This document shows positions 16,896 through 24,973 of a stretch of 39,272 nt of DNA, one piece after another. Source of the DNA: an uncultured Clostridia bacterium (lineage in GTDB: Bacteria; Bacillota; Clostridia; Christensenellales; UBA1242); contig CANQDK010000004.1 of assembly GCA_947591785.1 (NCBI GenBank), positions 76,137-115,408 of the forward strand, written 5' to 3'. A model generated the notes under the pieces. It had not been told where the DNA came from. It saw only the letters and a list, made by a program, of their open reading frames with translations, and ran no database searches. Each line of letters starts with the position of its first letter. Position 1 is the first letter of the stretch. The position numbers were made by a program, and so were the translations under genes.

Positions 16896-18150
16896 ATGCG
16901 AAATAAGTGGCTGGATTGAAAAAATACGAGAACAAAAGACCATGCTGTTTGTTGTTTTGAAAGACAGCACGGGAAGTGTGCAAGTGGCAATCGAAAAAGA
17001 AAAATTGCCCAAAATGGCACAAAAAATTGGAAAACTTTCAAGGCAAAGTGTTGTAAGGTTTTTCGGAAAGGCAAAAAAGGCTGAAATTGTCAAACTTGGC
17101 GGAATTGAGTTTGTTCCAACAAGTTTTGAAATTGAAAGTGTTGCCGAAGAACTGCCCATCGACAGCGAAAGCGGAAAAGAACTTAAAATGGATTTTCGCT
17201 GGATTGATTTAAGGCAGGACAAAGAGCGATTGATTTTTCAAATTCGCACCTACGCCGAGCACATTATGAGAGAGTTTTTCATTGAGAAAGGCTTTATTGA
17301 AATTCACACTCCAAAAATCACAACGCAGTGTTCGGAAGGTGGTGCAGATGTGTTTGCGGTGGATTATTATGGGCAAAGGGCATATCTCACGCAGAGCCCA
17401 CAATTTTACAAGCAAATGGCAATGGCTGCTGGCTTTGACAAAATGTTTGAAATTGGTCCATATTATCGAGCGGAAAAATCTTTCACGGCAAGGCACACGG
17501 CGGAAGCGACTTGTTTGGATTTTGAAATTGCCCATGTGAAAAGCCATCACGAAATTATGGATTTTGAAGAGGAATTTTTCATCTACACTCTTTCAAAAAT
17601 CAAAGAAAAATATGGCAGTTTAATCAAAGAAGAATTTGATTTGGACATTCTTGTGCCAACAAAAATTCCAAGGCTGAAACTATGCGAAGTTTTTAAGATT
17701 TTCAAAGAAACTTATGGCATTGAAGTTCCGGAAGAAAAGCAACTTGATTTGGACCCTGACCAAGAGAAACTTATTTGCGACTATTCCAGCAAATATTTGG
17801 GCAGCGAGGCGGTGTTTATAACCGACTATCCTGCCGAGGCGCGTGCATTTTATTCCAAAAAAATTGACGGGACGTTTGACTGCATGGCCTTTGATATGTT
17901 ATACAGAGGATGGGAGTTAAACAGCGGAGCCGTGCGTGAGTACCGATATCAAGAGCTTAAAGCACAAATTGAAGAGCATGGCGTGGACAGCGAGAAAATG
18001 AAGGACTATTTGGAATTTTTCAAATACGGCTGCCCACCACACGGCGGAATTGGATTTGGAATTGACCGATTTATTGCAAAATTGTTGGGACTGCCAAGCC
18101 TGAAAGAAAGCATTTTTGTTTTCCGTGGCCCAAGCAGAGTCAAACCTTAG
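16855..18150 (+). CDS. aspS: Archaeal-type aspartyl-tRNA synthetase (aspartate--tRNA(Asp/Asn) ligase)
   Basis: This class II synthetase charges tRNA with aspartate. At 431 residues it lacks the ~150-residue insertion of the standard bacterial AspRS (about 590 aa). It matches the short archaeal/eukaryotic type: OB-fold anticodon domain (1-105), QSPQFYKQ (180-187), motif 2 around R205-A-E207 with RH at 213-214, RGWELNSG at 351-358 and motif 3 around GGIGFGIDRF (397-406). RGWELNSG and PPHGG favour AspRS over the related AsnRS. Its place before gatCAB and behind an Asn leader suggests a non-discriminating enzyme making Asp-tRNA(Asn). Specificity positions aligned by eye to archaeal enzymes are mixed, so specificity is inferred from context. 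AAAGGAG lies 7 nt before the ATG. Confidence 0.93.
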   Translation: MKRIYIKDIQPDVECEISGWIEKIREQKTMLFVVLKDSTGSVQVAIEKEKLPKMAQKIGKLSRQSVVRFFGKAKKAEIVKLGGIEFVPTSFEIESVAEELPIDSESGKELKMDFRWIDLRQDKERLIFQIRTYAEHIMREFFIEKGFIEIHTPKITTQCSEGGADVFAVDYYGQRAYLTQSPQFYKQMAMAAGFDKMFEIGPYYRAEKSFTARHTAEATCLDFEIAHVKSHHEIMDFEEEFFIYTLSKIKEKYGSLIKEEFDLDILVPTKIPRLKLCEVFKIFKETYGIEVPEEKQLDLDPDQEKLICDYSSKYLGSEAVFITDYPAEARAFYSKKIDGTFDCMAFDMLYRGWELNSGAVREYRYQELKAQIEEHGVDSEKMKDYLEFFKYGCPPHGGIGFGIDRFIAKLLGLPSLKESIFVFRGPSRVKP

Positions 18151-18159
18151 GAGGAAGAT

Positions 18160-18429
18160 ATGAAAGTCGATTTAAAGCATTTGGAATATTTGAGCAAACT
18201 CAAAATTGAAGATGGCGAAAAGGAAAAATTTGAGGCCGATTTTGTCAAAATTTTGGATTTTGTGGACGAAATCACAAAACTTGATTTGCCCGAAGAATAC
18301 AAGGCAAAGGCAGTGCCTTTAAGTGAACTTCGAGCAGATGAAGTGCAAATAGTCGAGCCTTGCGATACGCTCTTGAACGCACCAAAGAAAAAAGACGGGT
18401 GTTTTGTGACGCCACTGGTGGTGGAATGA
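18160..18429 (+). CDS. gatC: Asp/Glu-tRNA amidotransferase subunit GatC
   Basis: GatC is the small belt-like subunit that holds GatA and GatB together in the transamidosome. The 89-residue length and the pattern LEYLSKLKIEDGEKEKFEADFVKILDF, followed by a central proline-containing linker and a C-terminal DGCFVTPLVVE, are typical. It starts 9 bp after aspS with GGAGGA upstream, and its stop overlaps the gatA start (ATGATGA). The order aspS-gatC-gatA-gatB places the charging enzyme and the amidating complex in one transcript. Confidence 0.93.
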   Translation: MKVDLKHLEYLSKLKIEDGEKEKFEADFVKILDFVDEITKLDLPEEYKAKAVPLSELRADEVQIVEPCDTLLNAPKKKDGCFVTPLVVE

Positions 18430-19856
18430 TGAAAGCAGAATTTGATAAAATGACTGTTCGCGAGCTTGCGAAAGGGATTAAGTCACAAAAATACAAAAGT
18501 GAAGAAATTGTGCGATTTTTTGCAGAAAAATGCGAAAAATTTGCGAAATTTAATGCAATTATTGAAGTCTTTGATGATGTTTTTGAAAAAGCACGCTCGA
18601 TAGATGAAAAAATTGCTCGCGGAGAAAAAGTGGGGAAACTTGCCGGAGTGCCTGTTGCAATCAAAGATAACATTTTGTGCAAAGGCAAAAAAATGAGTTG
18701 TGCAAGCAAATTTATGAAAGATTTTGTTGCACCTTTTTCTTCCACAATTGTCAATAAACTTGAAAGCGAGGATGCTATTATTTTTGCACGCACAAACATG
18801 GACGAGTTTGCTATGGGTGGCAGCACCGAAAATACAATTTATGGGCCATGCAAAAACGCGTTTGACGAGTCGCGTGTTGCCGGTGGTAGCAGTGGTGGAA
18901 GTGCGGTGGCTGTTGCACTTGGTCTTTGCCCAGTGGCTATTGGAACTGACACTGGCGGCTCAATAAGACAGCCAAGTTCTTTCAATGGCGTTGTTGGAAT
19001 TAAGCCAACTTATGGCACTGTGTCGAGATATGGAATTGTGGCGTTTGCAAGTTCCACCGACCAAGCCAGCCCAATCACAAGAACGATTGCGGATAGTGAA
19101 TTTGTTTTGAGCATTCTCGCCGGAAAAGACGAACATGACATGACTACAATTGACAGCGATTTTGAAAAAGCTTCAACAAAGAAAAAATACATTATTGGGC
19201 TTTGTAAAGAATTGGCTGAAAAAATCAAATCACTGCCAGAATATCCACATTTTAAAGCCGCTGTGGAAAAGATGAAACAAGAAAGCTTTGATTTTGTAGA
19301 AGTTAGCGTTCCGCACATTTTGAACAGTCTTGCTTGCTATTACATTTTGACGCCTGCGGAAGCTGCATCCAACCTTGCTCGATTTGACGGGGTTAAATAC
19401 ACAAGTCGCAGTGCGAGCGCGAGGACTTTGGAAGAAGTTTTTGTGAAGAGCCGCAGTGAAGGTTTTGGGAAAGAAGTGCAACGCAGAATAATGCTTGGCA
19501 ACTTTGTGCTTTCAAGCGGATATTTTGACGCCTATTACAAAAAGGCAAAAGCCCTTCAGCAACTTTTGAAAAAAGAGTTTGCTGCCGCATTTGAAAAGTG
19601 CGATTGCATTCTCACTCCAACAACTCCGGGCGAAGCGTTTGAGATTGGCGGAAAAATCAAAGATCCATTGTCAATGTATCTGGAAGATTTGTTTACTGTG
19701 CCAGCAAGCATTTCGGGCATTCCAGCACTCTCTGTGCCTTACGCGAAAGGTGAGCACGGCTTGCCACTTGGCTTGCAGTTTATGGGCAGTGCAGGAAGTG
19801 AAAAGGTGCTTTATGACATTGCTAAAAAGTTTGAGGGAGGCTGCTATGGAATATGA
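18429..19856 (+). CDS. gatA: Asp/Glu-tRNA amidotransferase subunit GatA (amidase)
   Basis: GatA releases ammonia from glutamine, or from asparagine, for amidation of mischarged tRNA by GatB. The 475-residue protein has the amidase-signature triad at canonical positions: Lys79 in PVAIKDN, cis-Ser154 in AGGSSGGSA and Ser178 in GTDTGGSIRQPSS. I start it at ATG 18429 (18426 is an adjacent in-frame ATG). The frame extends further upstream but would then lie inside gatC. It overlaps gatC at the start and gatB by 11 bp at the end, so translation is tightly coupled. Codon use is richer in GCC, GGC and CGC than in genes outside the segment. Confidence 0.96.
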   Translation: MKAEFDKMTVRELAKGIKSQKYKSEEIVRFFAEKCEKFAKFNAIIEVFDDVFEKARSIDEKIARGEKVGKLAGVPVAIKDNILCKGKKMSCASKFMKDFVAPFSSTIVNKLESEDAIIFARTNMDEFAMGGSTENTIYGPCKNAFDESRVAGGSSGGSAVAVALGLCPVAIGTDTGGSIRQPSSFNGVVGIKPTYGTVSRYGIVAFASSTDQASPITRTIADSEFVLSILAGKDEHDMTTIDSDFEKASTKKKYIIGLCKELAEKIKSLPEYPHFKAAVEKMKQESFDFVEVSVPHILNSLACYYILTPAEAASNLARFDGVKYTSRSASARTLEEVFVKSRSEGFGKEVQRRIMLGNFVLSSGYFDAYYKKAKALQQLLKKEFAAAFEKCDCILTPTTPGEAFEIGGKIKDPLSMYLEDLFTVPASISGIPALSVPYAKGEHGLPLGLQFMGSAGSEKVLYDIAKKFEGGCYGI

Positions 19857-21255
19857 TGTTGTTATCGGACTTGAAATTCATGCCGAATTAAAAACAAAAA
19901 CCAAAGTTTTTTGCTCTTGCAAAAACGAATTTGGTGCAAAGCCGAACGCAAACACTTGTCCTGTCTGCACGGGAATGCCAGGTGCACTGCCAATCATCAA
20001 CAGGCATGCTGTGGAACTTTGTATAAAGGCGGGCTTGTGTTTTGGCTGCTCAATTTCGGAATATGCCGTGATGGAACGCAAAAACTATTTCTATCCCGAC
20101 CTTGCCAAAGCCTATCAAATCAGCCAGATGGTACATCCGATTTGCATTGGTGGAGGAATTGAACTGAAAAGCGGCAAATTGATGCGTTTGAACCGAATCC
20201 ACTTGGAAGAAGATGCGGGAAAACTTACGCATATCAGTCGTGCGGTTGGAACACTTGTGGATTATAACCGTGGCGGAACTCCACTTATTGAAATTGTCAC
20301 TGAGCCTGACTTTTCGACTGCCGAAGAAGTGGATGAATTTTTGAAACGCGTGCGTGAAAGCCTTATTTATGCTGGCATTGCCGACTGCAAAATGGAAGAG
20401 GGTGGAATGCGTTGTGATGTTAACTTGTCGCTCAAGCCAAAAGGCTCGCAAGTGCTTGGCACAAGAACAGAAATGAAAAACCTCAACTCTTTCAAAAGCG
20501 TGACGCGTGCGATTGAATATGAAATCAAACGCCAAGAAGAAATTTTAGATGAGGGCGGAAAAATTATTCAAGAAACACGAAAGTGGGATGATGCCAAAGG
20601 CAAAAACCTTTCTATGCGCACAAAAGAGCAGGCACAGGATTATCGCTATTTTCCTGATCCAGACATTTTACCAATTTCAATTTCAAAAAGCGATGTTGAA
20701 AGAATAAAGGAAGAGATGCCAATGCTGCCAGAAGACAGGCGAAAAAGATATGTCGAAGAGTTTGGCTTGCCTGAATATGACGCGGCAATTTTGACATCTT
20801 CAAAATATGTTTCTGACTATTTTGAAAAGTGCGTGAAAATTTTTGACAGCCCAAAGAAAATCAGCAACTGGATTATGGTTGATTTACTGAAACTCGTCAA
20901 AGAGCAAGAAGATTTTGTTTTTCCAATTTCGGAAGAAGATTTGTGCGAAATAATCAAGATGGTGGAAGAAAAAATTATCAACAAAACTGTTGGACTTCAA
21001 CTTTTGGACGCAGTGATAAAAACCGGCAAAAAGCCAAGCGTTTTGGCAAAAGAAATGAATCTGATTGTGACAATCAGCGAAAAGCAAATTTTGTTGCTTT
21101 TGCAAAAACTTAAATCCGAAAACGCAAAAGTGAGCGAAGATTATGCAAAAGAGCCGCAAAAAGTTGTTGGCTTCATTGTGGGCTATGTTATGAAAAACAC
21201 CGCCGGCAAAGCCAACGCCGAACTTGTGAAAAGTCTAATCCAAAAAGTGTTTTGA
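19846..21255 (+). CDS. gatB: Asp/Glu-tRNA amidotransferase subunit GatB
   Basis: GatB binds the mischarged tRNA, phosphorylates the Asp or Glu side chain and replaces it with ammonia channelled from GatA. The 469 residues begin with YDVVIGLEIHAELKT and the zinc-binding cysteines (CSC...CPVC), then show YFYPDLAKAYQISQ, GKLTHISRAVGTLVDYNRGG, the YRYFPDPDILPI block and a C-terminal helical YqeY-like tail. I chose ATG 19846, which has GAGGGAGG just upstream; the open frame before it is inside gatA. It is the last gene of the operon. The 207 bp between it and the tRNA-Leu hold no clear terminator or gene. Confidence 0.96.
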   Translation: MEYDVVIGLEIHAELKTKTKVFCSCKNEFGAKPNANTCPVCTGMPGALPIINRHAVELCIKAGLCFGCSISEYAVMERKNYFYPDLAKAYQISQMVHPICIGGGIELKSGKLMRLNRIHLEEDAGKLTHISRAVGTLVDYNRGGTPLIEIVTEPDFSTAEEVDEFLKRVRESLIYAGIADCKMEEGGMRCDVNLSLKPKGSQVLGTRTEMKNLNSFKSVTRAIEYEIKRQEEILDEGGKIIQETRKWDDAKGKNLSMRTKEQAQDYRYFPDPDILPISISKSDVERIKEEMPMLPEDRRKRYVEEFGLPEYDAAILTSSKYVSDYFEKCVKIFDSPKKISNWIMVDLLKLVKEQEDFVFPISEEDLCEIIKMVEEKIINKTVGLQLLDAVIKTGKKPSVLAKEMNLIVTISEKQILLLLQKLKSENAKVSEDYAKEPQKVVGFIVGYVMKNTAGKANAELVKSLIQKVF

Positions 21256-21462
21256 AATAAGAAACGAAATTAGCTTTTTAATTATATATTTGTTTTGTGA
21301 AGCAAAAAACCAACTATACTTTTTAAATTTATTAATGTATAAGATTGATATTTGTATCATCAAAGCTGGCATAGAAGAATAAAAAATAAACAAATTAATC
21401 AAAAGAAATAGGCCCACAAATTCTTTGCAAGCGAAAATAAGTCAATAGCATAATATTTTTGT

Positions 21463-21548
21463 TGGTGCCGAAGGTGGGAGTCGAACCCACATGAAGTTGC
21501 CCTCGCGGGATTTTGAGTCCCGTGCGTCTGCCATTCCGCCACTTCGGC
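21463..21548 (-). tRNA. tRNA-Leu (anticodon CAA)
   Basis: On the minus strand the gene runs from the GCCGAAG acceptor strand at 21548 to an encoded CCA at 21463-21465. The anticodon loop reads CTCAAAA, giving anticodon CAA for UUG codons. A long variable arm (GAGG/CTTC), a GTGGG/CCCAC T stem with TTCGACT loop and the CTTCGGC acceptor partner are all intact. Its 3' 56 bases, plus two flanking bases, are duplicated at 15042-15099. Confidence 0.96.
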
Positions 21549-21595
21549 ATATTTATTGCTGATTGCTTTGTGTTTTCATTCACAATTGCTTTTAT

Positions 21596-21624
21596 ATTTT
21601 AGCATACAAAAATAATTTTGACAA
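21596..21624 (-). promoter_or_regulatory. Promoter of tRNA-Leu
   Basis: On the minus strand TTGTCA (21619-21624), a 17-bp spacer and TAAAAT (21596-21601) lie about 45 bp before the tRNA 5' end. Confidence 0.65.
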
Positions 21625-21704
21625 GTGTTTTTCCAAACTTTTTTGATTGGTATAAAATATTTTATTGTTTTATTATTTTATTTTGTCGTTTTATTATTTT
21701 TTTG

Positions 21705-21734
21705 TTGGACAATTTTTTTGAAGAATGTTATACT
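21705..21734 (+). promoter_or_regulatory. Promoter of the sugar-activation cluster
   Basis: TTGGAC (21705-21710), an 18-bp spacer and TATACT (21729-21734) precede the ATG at 21757. GCGAGG supplies the ribosome site. Confidence 0.65.
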
Positions 21735-21756
21735 AAAAAAAATTGTGCGAGGAAAT

Positions 21757-23292
21757 ATGTTTGACTATATTGTTGTTCAAGCGGGTGGAAAAGGCACAAG
21801 ACTTGAACATCTTACAAAAAACAAACCTAAATGCTTAGTTTCAATTGACAATTTGCCAATGATTTTTCATCTTTTTAAATTGTTCCCAAATAAAAAATAT
21901 GTCATTATTGGCGATTATAAGTTTGATGTTTTGAAAAAATATTTAGAAACTTTTGCTAAGGTTGATTTTCAACTTGTCTGTGCATCTGGTCATAGAGGGA
22001 CTCTTGCTGGATTGGAAGACGCTTTTGGTAAAATTCCTTCAGGGGAAAGTTTTATGCTTATATGGTCCGATTTGATATTGGAAGAAGCTGAACAATTAGA
22101 AAATTTGGAAAATTCTAATTTTGTTGCACTTTCAAAAACATTTTCATGTAGATGGAGATATGAAAATAAGAAATTTGAGGAGATTCCATCAATAACAAAT
22201 GGTGTTGCAGGACTTTTTATTTTTAAGGACAAAAACATTTTAACAAATTTGCCTAAAGATGGAGAGTTTGTTCGTTATTTAAGCGAACAAAATATAAATT
22301 TTCAAGAAATATTTCTCCCAAAAACAAAAGAATTTGGATTGTTGGAAGTGGTTGAAGGTTTGAAAAAACCAATTTGCAGACCATTTAACAGACTGACTTT
22401 TTTTGAAGATAGAGTGATTAAAGAACCTATTGATTCTCAGGGAGAACAACTTGCTGTTAGAGAGAAGAGATGGTATCAATACATACAAAATAAGTGTTTT
22501 AGTCAAAATTTGCCAAAAGTTTTTTCGTTTGAACCTTTAACTATTGAGAAAGTTGTTGGAAAAGGTGGTGCTGATTGTCATCTTTATAGCATGGGAGGAC
22601 TTAATATAGATGAAAAAGAAAAAATTTTGACAAGTGTTGTGAATTGTCTTAAAGAAATTCATAAAATTGAAAAAATCCCAACGGATTTTGAGAGCTTTGT
22701 TGATGCCTATCTTATAAAAACAATAAAACGACTGAATACTGTGAAGAATCTAATCCCATTAAGCGATAGGGAAAAAATTGTCATAAATGGGCATGAGTGC
22801 AGAAATATATTCTTTTGTTTGCCACAAATTTCATCAGAAATATTTAAGTATTATCCACAAAATTTTTGTGTTATTCATGGTGATGCAACTTTTTCAAATA
22901 TACTTTTTGATGGGACAAGACCAGTTATAATTGATCCACGTGGATATTTTGGAAAAACGGAATTATATGGTGATGAAGCGTATGATTGGGCAAAATTGTA
23001 TTATTCAATTGTTGGTAATTATGACCAATTTAACTTGGGGAATTTTAAACTTGAAATAAACGAGAATGATATTAAACTTGACATAGGTTCTTCTGGCTTT
23101 GAAGATTTGGAAGCAATATTTTTTAAATTGCTTGAAGGCCGCGTTAAAAAAGCTCAATTAAAACTTTACCATGCGATAATTTGGTATTCCTTGACAACTT
23201 ATGCTTGGAACGATTATGACAGTATTTGTGGGGCTTTTTATAAAGGCTGTATTGAATTGGAAAAATTTTTTGAGGAGATTGAAAATGAATAG
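21757..23292 (+). CDS. Fused sugar-1-phosphate nucleotidyltransferase and APH/choline-kinase-like kinase
   Basis: I start at ATG 21757 (GAGG 4 nt upstream), giving 511 residues. The first ~225 residues form a nucleotidyltransferase with the signature AGGKGTRLEHLTKNKPKCL and an acidic metal site near LMLIWSDLIL-like sequence. The second part is an aminoglycoside-phosphotransferase/choline-kinase fold with the Brenner motif VIHGDATFSNILF (H374, G375, D376) and metal-binding IIDPRG. One chain could therefore phosphorylate a sugar or alcohol and activate it with NTP. It overlaps the SIS isomerase gene by 8 bp, so the two probably supply consecutive steps. The exact substrate is not readable from sequence; a capsule, teichoic or heptose-like precursor is likely. 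Confidence 0.85.
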   Translation: MFDYIVVQAGGKGTRLEHLTKNKPKCLVSIDNLPMIFHLFKLFPNKKYVIIGDYKFDVLKKYLETFAKVDFQLVCASGHRGTLAGLEDAFGKIPSGESFMLIWSDLILEEAEQLENLENSNFVALSKTFSCRWRYENKKFEEIPSITNGVAGLFIFKDKNILTNLPKDGEFVRYLSEQNINFQEIFLPKTKEFGLLEVVEGLKKPICRPFNRLTFFEDRVIKEPIDSQGEQLAVREKRWYQYIQNKCFSQNLPKVFSFEPLTIEKVVGKGGADCHLYSMGGLNIDEKEKILTSVVNCLKEIHKIEKIPTDFESFVDAYLIKTIKRLNTVKNLIPLSDREKIVINGHECRNIFFCLPQISSEIFKYYPQNFCVIHGDATFSNILFDGTRPVIIDPRGYFGKTELYGDEAYDWAKLYYSIVGNYDQFNLGNFKLEINENDIKLDIGSSGFEDLEAIFFKLLEGRVKKAQLKLYHAIIWYSLTTYAWNDYDSICGAFYKGCIELEKFFEEIENE

Positions 23293-23875
23293 TTATTTCA
23301 AAAAAACATTGCATATCATAGAAAATTCTTTGGAATCAATAGATGAAAGCATCTTTGAAAAACTTGTTTGTGATTGTGAAAAAACCTTGAAAAATGGTGG
23401 AAAGATTATTGCCAGTGGTTTGGGTAAAAATGTTCCTATTTGTGAAAAATTTGTTGGAACAATGAATTCTTTTGGCCTTAATGCAAGATTTTTGCATTCA
23501 AACACCGCAGTTCATGGTGATTTGGGTATTGTTAAAAAAGGAGATGTGGTTATTGTCCTTTCAAAAAGCGGAAATACTTGTGAAAGTATTGAACTTATTG
23601 AACATCTAGATTGCAAAGAACCTTGTCTTTGGATTTTTACTTTCAATAAAAATGGAAAAATGTGTCAAAAAACAACTAACAATTTTTGCATGAATCTTAT
23701 TGAAGAAGGAGATTTGTGGGATATAGCACCAAATAATTCCACTACTGTTTTTTTAATTGTTTTGCAAGCTCTTGCAGTTGAACTCTCAAAAAGAATGGGT
23801 GTGTCGCTACAAGACTTTAGAAAAAACCATCCAGGCGGAGGAATTGGCAAAAAATTGGAAAATATGAATGTTTGA
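23285..23875 (+). CDS. SIS-domain sugar-phosphate isomerase, KdsD/KpsF-like
   Basis: I place the start at ATG 23285, preceded by GAGG within the end of the upstream gene; this gives 196 residues. The order of motifs follows arabinose-5-phosphate isomerases: GGKIIASGLGKN, HGDLGIVKKGDVVIVLSKSGNT, IAPNNSTTVFLIVLQALAVEL and FRKNHPGGGIGKKL. The usual C-terminal CBS pair is missing, as in short KpsF-like enzymes. Known relatives interconvert ribulose-5-P and arabinose-5-P or related ketose/aldose phosphates. Together with the nucleotidyltransferase-kinase this suggests an activated pentose or heptose for a surface polymer. Kdo synthesis is unlikely in a Gram-positive organism. Confidence 0.85.
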   Translation: MNSYFKKTLHIIENSLESIDESIFEKLVCDCEKTLKNGGKIIASGLGKNVPICEKFVGTMNSFGLNARFLHSNTAVHGDLGIVKKGDVVIVLSKSGNTCESIELIEHLDCKEPCLWIFTFNKNGKMCQKTTNNFCMNLIEEGDLWDIAPNNSTTVFLIVLQALAVELSKRMGVSLQDFRKNHPGGGIGKKLENMNV

Positions 23876-24023
23876 TAAAAAAATGTTTGCAATATAGCAT
23901 GTTTTTTTCTTCCAAAATACTACTTTACAATTTTGTTAAAAGATTTTTTAAAAAAACTTAATTATAATTTTGTTTTTAATTGTAACTTTTTATTACTTAT
24001 ATTTTAAAATTACAGGGGGCAGT

Positions 24024-24926
24024 ATGACAATATTTGAAGCTTTGCAAAGGGTTGGAGCATTCTTTTCAATTCCATTTTTATATAGAAAATTAGAAAAGGA
24101 AAGAAAACCAGGAGAAACGATTGTTGTTTTAGCACCAAAATTTGGTGATAGTGTTTATGCTATGCTATATGTTGAAGAATTTAAAAAAGAAACAAACAGA
24201 AAAATTGCTGTTTATTGTTCAGAAGCCAATTTAAAATATTTTAAAAATTACGAATGTGTTGACAGGTTCATAACACACAAAAGTAATGAATTTAATCAAT
24301 CAAGAATATTTATGGGGTGCTGGTTTAAATTTTTGTTTAAACGCAAATGTTTAAATAAGGATATAATTTACACTGTTCCACCACAGTATTTTTATAACGA
24401 AAGAAATAGTATAGACATTTACCAAAATGTTGTATTTTCAGTAAAGAATGACAATAAACAACTTTTAAAACTTAAAAAAACTTCAGTTAAATCAATTAGT
24501 GACTTTGAAAAGAATAAAGACAGAATTGTTGTTATAAATTCTTATTCAAATTCTTATAGAAGCAAATGTAGAAAAATTTTGCAGAATGTTGCAAATTTAC
24601 TTATTGAAAAGGGTTATATTGTTTATAGTAATGTGGTTGGAAAACAAAAGCCTCTTGATAATACTATTTCCTTACATTGCCCTGTTGATGAATTGTTTGA
24701 AATATGTAATCATATTAGAGCCTTTATCACAATACGCTCTGGAATCGTTGATTTTGTTGCAGGAACGAATTGTGAAAAGTATATTCTTTATATGCACAAA
24801 AAATTGCTCAAATATTGCTCTATTGCATCTCTTAATAACAACATAAATGAATTTGAAGTTTTGAAAAAAGGAGATGATAAAAATTTTCTAGAATTTGTTG
24901 ATGAAAAATTTACAAAAATGAAGTAA
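24024..24926 (+). CDS. Glycosyltransferase-like protein resembling family 9 (heptosyltransferase type)
   Basis: AGGGGGCAGT precedes ATG 24024; the open frame upstream lacks a better start. The 300-residue protein has an N-terminal Rossmann-like segment (ETIVVLAPKFGDSVYAML, a GDS-type loop) and a second domain with RIVVINSYSNSYRSK and a C-terminal ITIRSGIVDFVAGTNCEKYILY, where GT9-like enzymes bind the nucleotide-sugar. Similarity is distant and read from pattern, not from a search. It lies 148 bp after the isomerase with a weak hairpin between, so it may be separately transcribed. It could use the sugar activated by its two neighbours. Confidence 0.6.
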   Translation: MTIFEALQRVGAFFSIPFLYRKLEKERKPGETIVVLAPKFGDSVYAMLYVEEFKKETNRKIAVYCSEANLKYFKNYECVDRFITHKSNEFNQSRIFMGCWFKFLFKRKCLNKDIIYTVPPQYFYNERNSIDIYQNVVFSVKNDNKQLLKLKKTSVKSISDFEKNKDRIVVINSYSNSYRSKCRKILQNVANLLIEKGYIVYSNVVGKQKPLDNTISLHCPVDELFEICNHIRAFITIRSGIVDFVAGTNCEKYILYMHKKLLKYCSIASLNNNINEFEVLKKGDDKNFLEFVDEKFTKMK

Positions 24927-24973
24927 CAATTATGTTTTTTTAAGTTTTTACAACTTATATTAAGTTAATTAAA

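Larger units (their letters stand above)
15042..21518. mobile_element. Putative tRNA-Leu-flanked genomic island (no integrase)
   Basis: The segment is bounded by 58-bp direct repeats of the tRNA-Leu 3' half, one inside the intact gene on the right and one orphan on the left. It holds two unrecognised genes and the leader-aspS-gatCAB operon. By eye, aspS-gatCAB uses many more GCC, GGC, AGC and CGC codons than the flanking genes. No integrase, relaxase or phage gene is present, so if it was mobile it is a remnant or depended on another element. The alternative is a local tRNA duplication that decayed. Confidence 0.45.

Noticed and set aside
18360-18428. Upstream extension of gatA
   Set aside because: The frame is open but lies inside gatC. 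The ATGs at 18426/18429 give the normal GatA length and the typical ATGA coupling.
21625-21756. Upstream extension of the nucleotidyltransferase-kinase as a membrane segment
   Set aside because: The extension translates T-rich promoter DNA into a Phe-rich stretch. The promoter and GAGG site place the start at 21757.
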